A program made the translations under genes and the position numbers. Shown piece after piece: positions 1-5,167 of a DNA stretch of 5,167 bases. Source of the DNA: Thermopetrobacter sp. (lineage in GTDB: Bacteria; Pseudomonadota; Alphaproteobacteria; Rhizobiales; Aestuariivirgaceae). Where the stretch lies: the NCBI GenBank assembly GCA_011374735.1, contig DRPD01000162.1, positions 1 to 5,167 on the forward strand. Reading direction: 5' to 3'. The notes under the pieces are model-generated. The model was not told where the DNA came from and searched no databases. It was given only the letters and a program-made list of their open reading frames with translations. How positions within the stretch are numbered: the first letter of the stretch is position 1; each line of letters starts with the position of its first letter.

Positions 1-815
1 AGGATGGCCTGGCGGCCGCCGGGCAGGGCCAGCTGGCGCATTGTCGGATCGAGGGTGGCGAACAGCTGATCCTTCGCCATCACTTCGGCGTCGGTGAGGG
101 CGTTGAACAGGGTGCTCTTGCCGGCGTTGGTGTAACCGGCCAGCGCCACCACCGGCCACGGCACCTTGTCGCGCTGCGCGCGGTGCAGGCCGCGGGTGCG
201 CGCCACCTGCTGAAGCTTGCGGTGCAGATGGGCGATGCGGTCGCGCAACAGGCGGCGGTCGGCCTCGATCTGGGTTTCGCCCGGCCCGCCCATGAAGCCG
301 AAGCCGCCGCGCTGGCGCTCCAGATGGGTCCAGGAGCGCACCAGCCGCGTCTTCTGATATTCCAGATGGGCCAGCTCTACCTGCAAGCGGCCCTCCCTGG
401 TGCGCGCCCGGCGGCCGAAGATCTCGAGAATGAGGCCGGTGCGATCGAGCACCTTCACCTGCCAGGCGCGCTCCAGATTGCGCTGCTGCATGGGCGAGAG
501 ATGGCCGTTGACGATGACCAGTTCCACCTCTTCGTCGGCGAGGCGTTCCTTCAGCTCTTCCACCACGCCGGGGCCGAGCAAGGTGGCCGGCGCGGCCCGC
601 TGCACGTTGAAGATGGCGCTGCCGATGATGTCCAGATCGATGGCCCGGGCCAGGCTCAGCGCCTCTTCCAGCTGCCGCGCCGGGTCGCGGCGGCCCGGCG
701 TGCTCTGGCGCATGGCCGCATGGATGACGCAGGCGCGGGTGGCCACCGGGCCTTCGATCTGAAAGGTGATCTCATTGCGCGCCGCGGCCTTGCGGCGGCG
801 GGATTTCCTGCTCAA
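1..815 (-). CDS. hflX: GTPase HflX, 5' part (3' end beyond the left edge)
   Basis: HflX is a cytoplasmic GTPase of the Obg-HflX class that binds the 50S subunit and splits stalled or stressed 70S ribosomes. About 271 codons are present, read without interruption. Numbering from the TTG at 815, the N-terminal HflX domain shows PATLLGPG (76-83). The family's glycine-rich signature GGPGETQIEADRR follows from about 176. The G1/P-loop GYTNAGKST lies at 227-235 and switch I FATLDPT at 252-258. The G3, G4 and G5 motifs would lie outside the window. The start is uncertain. The frame is closed by TGA at 824-822, so no ATG is available before the domain. Candidates are TTG at 815, which adds a basic leader (SRKSRRRKAAAR), or GTG at 746, preceded by GAAGG at a 4-nt spacing. 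It lies 63 nt downstream of slt on the same strand and may be cotranscribed with it. Identity is very secure; the start is not. Confidence 0.95.
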   Translation of the reverse strand, partial: MSRKSRRRKAAARNEITFQIEGPVATRACVIHAAMRQSTPGRRDPARQLEEALSLARAIDLDIIGSAIFNVQRAAPATLLGPGVVEELKERLADEEVELVIVNGHLSPMQQRNLERAWQVKVLDRTGLILEIFGRRARTREGRLQVELAHLEYQKTRLVRSWTHLERQRGGFGFMGGPGETQIEADRRLLRDRIAHLHRKLQQVARTRGLHRAQRDKVPWPVVALAGYTNAGKSTLFNALTDAEVMAKDQLFATLDPTMRQLALPGGRQAI

Positions 816-847
816 GGCGCTTCAGCTTTCCATAAGGTTTTCGCCAT
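812..847 (-). other. Possible 11-codon leader ORF overlapping a candidate hflX start
   Basis: Between slt and hflX an ATG at 847-845 opens a short ORF reading MAKTLWKAEAP. Its TGA stop (814-812) overlaps the candidate hflX TTG start (815-813) as TTGA. A GAGGG lies just before the ATG, but only 1-2 nt away, which is closer than ideal. It also sits in one arm of a 5-bp inverted repeat (GCCCT/AGGGC, 848-852 and 865-869). Translation of this ORF could couple to hflX initiation, but an ORF this short easily arises by chance. If GTG at 746 is the true hflX start, the overlap means nothing. Confidence 0.2.
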
Positions 848-878
848 GCCCTCAAGGTAAGGGAAGGGCGCCGCCGCT

Positions 879-2990
879 TCAACCATCGCCGCAGGCCTTG
901 ATCAGATCGGCGATGCCGGCCCCGGCTCCGGCCTTGCAGGCGCGCCTGTCGCGGGCCCGTTTGGGGCGTGGCGCGCTCACGCCGGCGCGCAGCACATGAG
1001 GCCGCCAGCGCCCGGTGCCGCGATACAGATCGCGCGAGATGGGTATGCTCTTCCTGCCCAGCCGGGCGCGATAGATGTGCACGTTCTGCATCACCTTCTG
1101 CACATAGGTGCGGGTTTCGGTGAACGGGATCATCTCCACCCAGTCGATGGGATCGACCTCGCCGGAGCGGAAGTCGCCGTAACGTGACAGCCATTTCCGC
1201 GCGTTGAGCGGCCCGGCGTTGTAGCCGGCGAAGGCGAGGATGTAGGAGCCGCCGAACCGCTGCACGAGATTGGCCAGATAGTGGTGGCCGAGCATCAGGT
1301 TGTAGGACGGCCGCGCCGTCAGCCAGCCGTGATGATAGCCCACCCCGATGCGCCGCGCCACGCGCCGCGCCGTGCCGGGCATGAGTTGCATCAGCCCCTG
1401 CGCGCCGACCCGCGAGCCGGCCTTCGGGTCGAACTCGCTTTCCTGACGGATCAGGCCGAGCAGCACGGCCCGCTCCAGCGCCGGGCCGCGATGCCTGTAG
1501 CCGGGCAGGGCGCGCAGCGGATAGCCGTAGTTGTCGATATCGACGCCGATGCTGCCCGCCGCCTTGGCCAGTCGCACCGCCATGGCCGGACCGCCGGCGT
1601 CCCACATCAGCGCCGCGGCGGCGGCCAGCTTGTCGCGCTCGCCCTTGAAAGTCAGCGCCAGCGGCCAGACGAAGGCGCGCAGGCGATCCTTGCCACCGGC
1701 GGCGCGCAGATAGCGCACCGCGCGGCCGATGAGCGAGCCGTTGACGGCCGCCCTGGCGGCGGTGGAGGGGCGTTTGGCCGGAATGGGCAGGGGGTGCGTT
1801 CCCCGGCCCAGCTTCTCGCGCGCCAGCAGGGCGTAATACAGGGTGGGGGTGCGCGCCGCCTCCGCGTAGGCGCGCCGCGCCCCGGCCATGTCACCCAGCT
1901 TCTCGCGCGCCCGGCCCACCCAATACCAGGCCCGCGATTTCTGGGTGCGGCTTCTGGCGTGTTTCGCGGCGTTCAGAAAATGCCGGTGGGCGGCCCGCGC
2001 CCGGCCCAGCTTGCGCAGCGCGATGAAGCCGGCCAGCGAGGCGCCGCGATAGCCCTGCCGGCTCTTGCCCGAAAAGCCGTGCGAGGCGGCCAGCCGGTAG
2101 GCGCGCGGCCAATGGCGGCGATAGTTGCGGGCCAGCAGCTGGCGGGCCACCAGCCGCTTTTCCGTCCACCAGCGTTCCGGATCGAGCTGGCGCGCCCGGC
2201 CGGGGGCGCGTTCAAGGATGGAGAGAGCCTTCAGCGGCATCACCTTGCGCCGCCAGTAGCGGGCGTAGGCATAGCGCAAGGCCGGCTGGTTGCGCATGGC
2301 GGCGGGCAGGGCGCGAAACAGCCGCGGGCCGTTGGCGCGGCGGCGGATCAGGGCGCGGGCCGCCTCCGCGGCGCGCACGTGGGCGGCGGAGAGGCGTCTG
2401 GCGTGGCGCGCGGCGGCGGCGGTCTTCTGATCGGTGATCAGCCGCCACAGGCGTTCCTCATGGGCGGCGCGCGAAAGCAGCTCGCGGTGATGGCGCAGGA
2501 TGAAGGTTCCGGCCGCGCCCGGCAGGGCGGGGCTGACCCAGGCGGCGCGGATCAGGCGCGCCGCTTCATCGCGCTTGCCTTCCGCCTTCAGCGCCGTGGC
2601 CAGCGCGACGCGGCCATACAGGGAGGCGGGGCGGCGTTGGGCGTAGTAACGTCGGATGGCCGCCACGTCGCGGCTCTGCATCAGATTGCGCTCGCCCCAG
2701 GCGCGGATGGTGGCGGCCAGCGGCCACATCGGATAGCGTTCGGCGAAATTGAGCAGCCGCTGCGCGGAGACATCCTTGTTGCGCCGCATCAGGGTCAGCC
2801 ATTCCACCAGCGTCATGGCCGCCTGATCGCCGCTTTGCCGGGCCAGCCGGGCGGCGCCGTCGAACTGCGTCTTCAATGCGGCGCGCACCGCCTGCACCCC
2901 GGTTGAGGACAGCGCCGACGCCGATGGCGCCATGAATGAGACGGTCAGCAGCGCGATGGACGCGGTGATGAACGCGCGGATGGATGTCAT
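879..2990 (-). CDS. slt: Soluble lytic murein transglycosylase (Slt70-like), secreted
   Basis: This 703-residue protein should cleave the MurNAc-GlcNAc bond of peptidoglycan in the periplasm, leaving 1,6-anhydro-MurNAc ends. A signal peptide is visible: basic start, hydrophobic 6-21, and a probable cut after ASA at 24-26. Residues of about 30-480 are Ala/Arg-rich and helical in style, as expected for the superhelical U/L-domain ring of Slt70. The C-terminal SLT domain (about 500-650) has the catalytic motif RQESEF with Glu517, then GLMQLMPGTA (532-541), AGYNAGP (588-594) and IPFTETRTYVQ from about 621. The arrangement and length fit Slt70-type enzymes. After the domain comes a basic tail of about 50 residues with Cys685 and Cys700. 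The start at 2990 is supported by AAGAGG at 3000-2995, 4 nt from the ATG. The gene is divergent from dapA, and hflX follows on the same strand. Substrate and family are firm; the cellular role (division, recycling, envelope assembly) cannot be read from sequence. Confidence 0.95.
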   Translation of the reverse strand: MTSIRAFITASIALLTVSFMAPSASALSSTGVQAVRAALKTQFDGAARLARQSGDQAAMTLVEWLTLMRRNKDVSAQRLLNFAERYPMWPLAATIRAWGERNLMQSRDVAAIRRYYAQRRPASLYGRVALATALKAEGKRDEAARLIRAAWVSPALPGAAGTFILRHHRELLSRAAHEERLWRLITDQKTAAAARHARRLSAAHVRAAEAARALIRRRANGPRLFRALPAAMRNQPALRYAYARYWRRKVMPLKALSILERAPGRARQLDPERWWTEKRLVARQLLARNYRRHWPRAYRLAASHGFSGKSRQGYRGASLAGFIALRKLGRARAAHRHFLNAAKHARSRTQKSRAWYWVGRAREKLGDMAGARRAYAEAARTPTLYYALLAREKLGRGTHPLPIPAKRPSTAARAAVNGSLIGRAVRYLRAAGGKDRLRAFVWPLALTFKGERDKLAAAAALMWDAGGPAMAVRLAKAAGSIGVDIDNYGYPLRALPGYRHRGPALERAVLLGLIRQESEFDPKAGSRVGAQGLMQLMPGTARRVARRIGVGYHHGWLTARPSYNLMLGHHYLANLVQRFGGSYILAFAGYNAGPLNARKWLSRYGDFRSGEVDPIDWVEMIPFTETRTYVQKVMQNVHIYRARLGRKSIPISRDLYRGTGRWRPHVLRAGVSAPRPKRARDRRACKAGAGAGIADLIKACGDG

Positions 2991-3151
2991 GTCGCCTCTT
3001 GGCCCCCAACGTCCTTGCGTGATTCGCCCCGAACGGTGAAGGTGTTCATGAATTGCGACATCTTGATGACTTGCCGCCCATCATCCCGTCTTGCCTGCCC
3101 GCGCCGGGCATGGCATGTGAGGAACAGCTCGACCATTCATGAGGAAACGTC
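2991..3151. promoter_or_regulatory. Divergent intergenic region between slt and dapA
   Basis: These 161 bp must hold or transmit the upstream signals of both slt (minus) and dapA (plus). No sigma70-like -35/-10 pair on either strand is good enough to call. Visible elements are the slt Shine-Dalgarno (AAGAGG, 3000-2995) and the dapA Shine-Dalgarno (GAGGAA, 3141-3146, 5 nt from the ATG). There is also an 8-bp palindrome TTCATGAA at 3045-3052, whose first seven bases recur at 3136-3142, a short hairpin at 3096-3110, and a small ORF described separately. I see no lysine riboswitch-like structure. Confidence 0.5.
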
Positions 3152-3155
3152 ATGA
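3048..3155 (+). CDS. Possible 35-residue upstream ORF overlapping the dapA start
   Basis: An ATG at 3048 opens a 35-codon ORF starting [10 protein letters not shown] and ending IHEETS. Its TGA (3153-3155) overlaps the dapA ATG (3152-3154) as ATGA, the classic arrangement for translational coupling. A credible Shine-Dalgarno, GAAGG at 3038-3042, stands 5 nt before its ATG. The peptide is rich in Arg and Ser, has three Cys and contains no lysine, so simple attenuation by lysine codons is not indicated. It resembles no family I know. The start signal and overlap argue for translation; the short length, and the fact that dapA has its own GAGGAA, argue for chance. Confidence 0.3.
   Translation: MNCDILMTCRPSSRLACPRRAWHVRNSSTIHEETS
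3096..3110. repeat. Short GC-rich inverted repeat (hairpin) upstream of dapA
   Basis: A perfect 6-bp inverted repeat, TGCCCG and CGGGCA, is separated by CGC. It lies 41 bp before the dapA ATG and inside the possible upstream ORF. It has no following T-run, so it is not a typical intrinsic terminator. It could be an mRNA leader hairpin or part of an operator, but palindromes of this size are common in DNA this GC-rich. A GCATGGCATG tandem (3108-3117) adjoins it. Confidence 0.35.
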
Positions 3156-4045
3156 CGAGGCAATTTCGCGGCTCCTTTCCGGCCCTGGTCACCATCATGG
3201 ACGACAGCGGCGGCATCGACGAAGACGCCATGGGCCGCTTCGTGGACTGGCAGATCGGCGAGGGCTCCGGCGGACTGGTGGCGGTGGGCACCACCGGCGA
3301 GTCGCCTACCCTGAGCCACGACGAGCACAAGCGGGTGGTGGAGTTGGTGATCGAGCTGGCGGCCGGCCGGGTGCCGGTGATCGCCGGCACCGGCTCCAAC
3401 TCCACGGCCGAGGCCATCGACTTCACCCGCCATGCCCGGCAGGCCGGGGCGGCGGCGGCGCTGGTGGTGGTGCCTTATTACAACAAGCCGACGCAGGCCG
3501 GGCTGTATGCCCATTTCAAGGCGGTGGCCGAAGCGGCGCCGGAACTGCCCATCTTCATCTACAACGTGCCGGGGCGCACGGTGGCCAACATCAGCGATGA
3601 AACCATCGCCCGCCTGGCCAGGGACGTGCCCAACATCGTCGGCGTGAAGGACGCCACCGGCGATCTCAACCGGCCGTCGAACCTCCGCCGCCTGATCGGG
3701 CCGGAGTTCATCCAGCTCTCCGGCGAGGACGGCACGGCGCTGGCCTTCAACGCCCACGGCGGGCGAGGCTGCATCTCGGTGACGGCCAACGTGGCGCCAC
3801 GTCTGTGCGCCGAGTTCCAGCGCGCCACGCTGAAGGGAGATTACGCCACCGCTCTTGAATTGCAGGACAGGCTGTTCCCGCTGCACAAGGCGCTGTTCGT
3901 GGAGACTTCGCCGGGGCCGGTGAAATACGCCACCTCGCTGCTGGGGTTCGGCGCCGCCTTCGCGCGGCTGCCGATGGTGGACATTTCCGACGCCTCCAGG
4001 AAAGCGGTGGAAGACGCCATGCGCCACGCCGGGGTGCTTGCTTGA
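3152..4045 (+). CDS. dapA: 4-hydroxy-tetrahydrodipicolinate synthase
   Basis: DapA condenses pyruvate with aspartate-4-semialdehyde to 4-hydroxy-tetrahydrodipicolinate, the first committed step toward meso-diaminopimelate (peptidoglycan) and lysine, in the cytoplasm. The 297-residue protein is a complete class I aldolase TIM barrel of usual length. The pyruvate-binding loop GTTGESPT (46-53) carries Thr47 and Thr48. PYYNKPTQ (108-115) supplies Tyr110, the residue donated across the dimer in E. coli DapA. IYNVPGRT (136-143) gives Tyr137 and Arg142. GVKDATGD from 164 gives the Schiff-base Lys166. QLSGEDGTA and [11 protein letters not shown] complete the family signatures. GAGGAA at 3141-3146, 5 nt upstream, fixes the start at 3152; an ATG at 3139 is out of frame. 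smpB follows 54 bp downstream on the same strand, as in many alphaproteobacteria. Feedback sensitivity to lysine cannot be judged from this reading. Confidence 0.97.
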   Translation: MTRQFRGSFPALVTIMDDSGGIDEDAMGRFVDWQIGEGSGGLVAVGTTGESPTLSHDEHKRVVELVIELAAGRVPVIAGTGSNSTAEAIDFTRHARQAGAAAALVVVPYYNKPTQAGLYAHFKAVAEAAPELPIFIYNVPGRTVANISDETIARLARDVPNIVGVKDATGDLNRPSNLRRLIGPEFIQLSGEDGTALAFNAHGGRGCISVTANVAPRLCAEFQRATLKGDYATALELQDRLFPLHKALFVETSPGPVKYATSLLGFGAAFARLPMVDISDASRKAVEDAMRHAGVLA

Positions 4046-4063
4046 AGCGATGGCGGAATCACG

Positions 4064-4092
4064 TGGCGGATGCCCATGTGAACCGCTATAAC
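4064..4092 (+). promoter_or_regulatory. Candidate promoter directly before smpB (leaderless type)
   Basis: TATAAC at 4087-4092 matches five of six bases of the sigma70 -10 consensus and ends 7 nt before the smpB ATG. Transcription would therefore begin at or next to the A of the start codon. The hexamer 17 bp upstream (TGGCGG, 4064-4069) is a poor -35. smpB has no Shine-Dalgarno, which fits a leaderless transcript. Such an AT-rich hexamer stands out in this GC-rich sequence, but the weak -35 keeps this tentative. Confidence 0.35.
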
Positions 4093-4099
4093 GCCTCTC

Positions 4100-4576
4100 A
4101 TGTCGAAGAAGAACAAGGGCCGCAAGGACGGCGTGGTGGCCGAAAACCGCCGGGCCCGCCACGACTACGCCGTGGAGGAAACCTTCGAGGCCGGGCTGGC
4201 GCTGGTCGGCACCGAGGTGAAATCGCTGCGCGAGGGCCAGGCCAACATCGCGGAAAGCTACGTGTCGCCGGAGGGCGGCGAGTTGTGGCTGATCAACGCC
4301 GACATCCCGGAATACGCCTTCGGCAACCGCTTCAACCATGAGCCGCGGCGCAAGCGCAAGCTGCTGATGCACCGCCGCGAGATCGACCGGCTGACGCAAG
4401 CGCGGGAGCGGCGCGGCATGACCATCGTGCCGTTGAAGATGTATTTCAACGGCAAGGGGATCGTGAAACTGCTGATCGGGCTGGCCAAGGGCAAGAAGGC
4501 CCACGACAAGCGCGAGACGGAGAAAAAACGCGACTGGCAGCGCCAGAAGGCGCGGCTGCTGCGCCAGTCCCGTTGA
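4100..4576 (+). CDS. smpB: SsrA-binding protein SmpB
   Basis: SmpB binds the tRNA-like part of tmRNA (SsrA) and brings it into the empty A site of stalled ribosomes for trans-translation, tagging the unfinished protein for degradation. The 158 residues cover the whole family. NRRARHDY (16-23) leads into [21 protein letters not shown], containing the GTEVKS core at 37-42, then [24 protein letters not shown] (83-98) follows. [12 protein letters not shown] (127-138) then opens the basic C-terminal tail, which becomes helical in the mRNA channel. The start is the only in-frame ATG after a TGA at 4079, and no Shine-Dalgarno precedes it. It lies 54 bp after dapA, so readthrough from dapA is possible alongside a promoter of its own. 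Its stop is 6 bp from that of the convergent thioredoxin-like gene. The tmRNA gene is not in the window. Confidence 0.97.
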   Translation: MSKKNKGRKDGVVAENRRARHDYAVEETFEAGLALVGTEVKSLREGQANIAESYVSPEGGELWLINADIPEYAFGNRFNHEPRRKRKLLMHRREIDRLTQARERRGMTIVPLKMYFNGKGIVKLLIGLAKGKKAHDKRETEKKRDWQRQKARLLRQSR

Positions 4577-4582
4577 GCCCCT

Positions 4583-5107
4583 TCAGGCGTCGAGCAGCTC
4601 CAGCAGGATGCGCAGCATGGTCGGCGTCGTCCAGTCACGCACGCCGGGCACGACATAATGCACCTTGCCGTCGCGGCCGACGATCATGGTGGTGGGATAG
4701 CGGTTGACGCCCCAGGTGTACGCCACCTTCTCGCGGCGATCGAGAAAGACCGGAAGGTCGAGGCCCAGTTGCAGGGCCAGCCGTTCCGCCCTGGCGACGC
4801 CGTCCCCCACATGGACGGTGATGACCGCCAACCCCTTGCGCCCCAGCTTGCGGGCCAGCTCGTCCAGTTGCGGCAGCTCCTTGCGGCAGCCGGCGCACCA
4901 CCAGACCCAGAAATTGACGATCACCACCTTGCCGCGCCAGTCGCTGAACGAGCCGTCCTCGCCATTCAGCCGCGGCAGCCTGAAGTCCGGCACGGCGACC
5001 GGCTCGTCGAGCCTGATGAGCGGCGCATCGGAGGCGGCGAGAGGCGGCGTGCTCACAAGCAGCGCCACCAGGGCCAGCAGAGCTAAGCGAATCCGGGCAA
5101 AAACCAT
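4583..5107 (-). CDS. Secreted TlpA/ResA-like thioredoxin-fold protein with a CAGC motif
   Basis: This 174-residue protein is a probable periplasmic thiol-disulfide protein of the TlpA/redoxin group. Members typically reduce apocytochrome c, copper-centre proteins or other extracytoplasmic thiols. A signal peptide spans about 1-25 (hydrophobic 8-18, probable cut after LAA at 23-25). No lipobox cysteine is seen, so it is likely soluble or tethered by an uncleaved helix. The thioredoxin fold follows: VVIVNFW (61-67), active site WCAGCRKELP with Cys71 and Cys74, and the cis-proline loop RYPTT with Pro138 before MIVGRDGKV. The usual WCxPC is altered: the two residues between the cysteines are Ala-Gly, so the common proline is absent. 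Only the ATG at 5107 is available after an upstream TGA (5128-5126), and it has no clear Shine-Dalgarno. The fold is secure. The partner is unknown, since no cytochrome maturation or copper gene is visible nearby. Confidence 0.9.
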   Translation of the reverse strand: MVFARIRLALLALVALLVSTPPLAASDAPLIRLDEPVAVPDFRLPRLNGEDGSFSDWRGKVVIVNFWVWWCAGCRKELPQLDELARKLGRKGLAVITVHVGDGVARAERLALQLGLDLPVFLDRREKVAYTWGVNRYPTTMIVGRDGKVHYVVPGVRDWTTPTMLRILLELLDA

Positions 5108-5115
5108 GAGGCGGG

Positions 5116-5143
5116 AGTTTACGGATCAGGCGCCCTCTTGCAA
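5116..5143 (-). promoter_or_regulatory. Candidate promoter before the thioredoxin-like gene
   Basis: On the minus strand, TTGCAA (5143-5138) and TAAACT (5121-5116) are separated by 16 bp, each matching four of six bases of the sigma70 consensus. The -10 ends 8 nt before the ATG at 5107, so the transcript would have almost no leader, in keeping with the absence of a Shine-Dalgarno. The match is modest. If another minus-strand gene ends at 5126, the two may instead be cotranscribed. Confidence 0.25.
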
Positions 5144-5167
5144 CCAGCCTGCGACATCCTGTGCAAA
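5126..5167 (-). CDS. Possible 3' end of an upstream minus-strand gene
   Basis: From the right edge one minus-strand frame is open for 13 codons, reading FAQDVAGWLQEGA and ending at TGA (5128-5126), 18 bp before the thioredoxin-like ATG. The composition resembles an ordinary helical C-terminus and the spacing would suit an operon. Thirteen codons are too few to identify a family or exclude chance, and a second minus-strand frame also stays open until TAA at 5121-5119. Confidence 0.25.
   Translation of the reverse strand, partial: FAQDVAGWLQEGA

Noticed and set aside
183..860. 225-codon plus-strand ORF antisense to hflX
   Set aside because: Shadow of the hflX frame, which carries the P-loop and the PGETQ signature; the antisense product has no motif.
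772..1605. 277-codon minus-strand ORF overlapping the end of slt and the hflX leader, ending KLKRLEQEIPPPQGRGAQ
   Set aside because: Out of frame with both real genes. I considered it as a frameshifted hflX N-terminus, but it has no ATG near the leader and no HflX features.
1281..2906. 541-codon plus-strand ORF antisense to slt
   Set aside because: Its product is a low-complexity mix of Gly, Ala, Arg, Gln, His and Pro with no motif, and it lies over a clear Slt with catalytic signatures. Long antisense ORFs are expected where third positions are G/C-rich.
3139..3600. 153-codon ORF starting at ATG 3139 near the dapA start
   Set aside because: Out of frame with DapA and Gly/Arg-rich. The GAGGAA at 3141-3146 lies within its own start region and serves the ATG at 3152.
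4060..4065. CACGTG palindrome between dapA and smpB
   Set aside because: A 6-bp palindrome alone is not evidence of an operator, and no second copy is suitably placed.
3137..4504. 455-codon minus-strand ORF antisense to dapA and smpB
   Set aside because: It is His/Arg/Gly/Ala-rich without recognisable domains and runs through two well-supported genes and the gap between them; a high-GC shadow.
1..5167. Search for a defence, mobile or otherwise new system
   Set aside because: All long genes are recognised families with intact motifs and ordinary composition; no transposase, integrase, direct-repeat array or cluster of unknown genes is present.

Overview
This window is GC-rich (roughly two thirds G+C or more, with strong G/C preference at third codon positions). 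It looks like an ordinary stretch of proteobacterial chromosome, most likely alphaproteobacterial: a lytic transglycosylase gene divergent from dapA, with smpB just downstream, is an arrangement I know from that class. The class assignment is inference from gene order and protein style. I see no mobile element, CRISPR array, tRNA or rRNA.

Layout from left to right. On the minus strand lie the 5' two thirds of hflX (ribosome-splitting GTPase, cut by the left edge) and, upstream of it, a complete soluble lytic murein transglycosylase gene (slt). A 161-bp divergent intergenic region separates slt from the plus-strand pair dapA (first committed enzyme of diaminopimelate/lysine synthesis) and smpB (tmRNA partner in ribosome rescue). 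smpB converges, with only 6 bp between stop codons, on a minus-strand gene for a secreted TlpA-type thioredoxin-like protein. The last ~40 bp may hold the 3' end of another minus-strand gene.

Functionally the genes fall into two themes. dapA and slt concern the cell wall: DapA feeds the meso-diaminopimelate branch, and Slt cleaves finished peptidoglycan in the periplasm. HflX and SmpB both deal with stalled ribosomes. The thioredoxin-like protein is probably a periplasmic thiol-disulfide protein with an unusual CAGC active site. There is no sign that these genes form one dedicated pathway.

I found no undescribed system. What merits a second look is small-scale: a 35-codon ORF with its own Shine-Dalgarno that ends in an ATGA overlap with the dapA start; an unclear non-ATG start of hflX with an 11-codon leader ORF overlapping one candidate; possible leaderless promoters right in front of smpB and the thioredoxin-like gene; and the CAGC motif. 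The very long antisense ORFs over slt and over dapA-smpB are best read as high-GC shadows.
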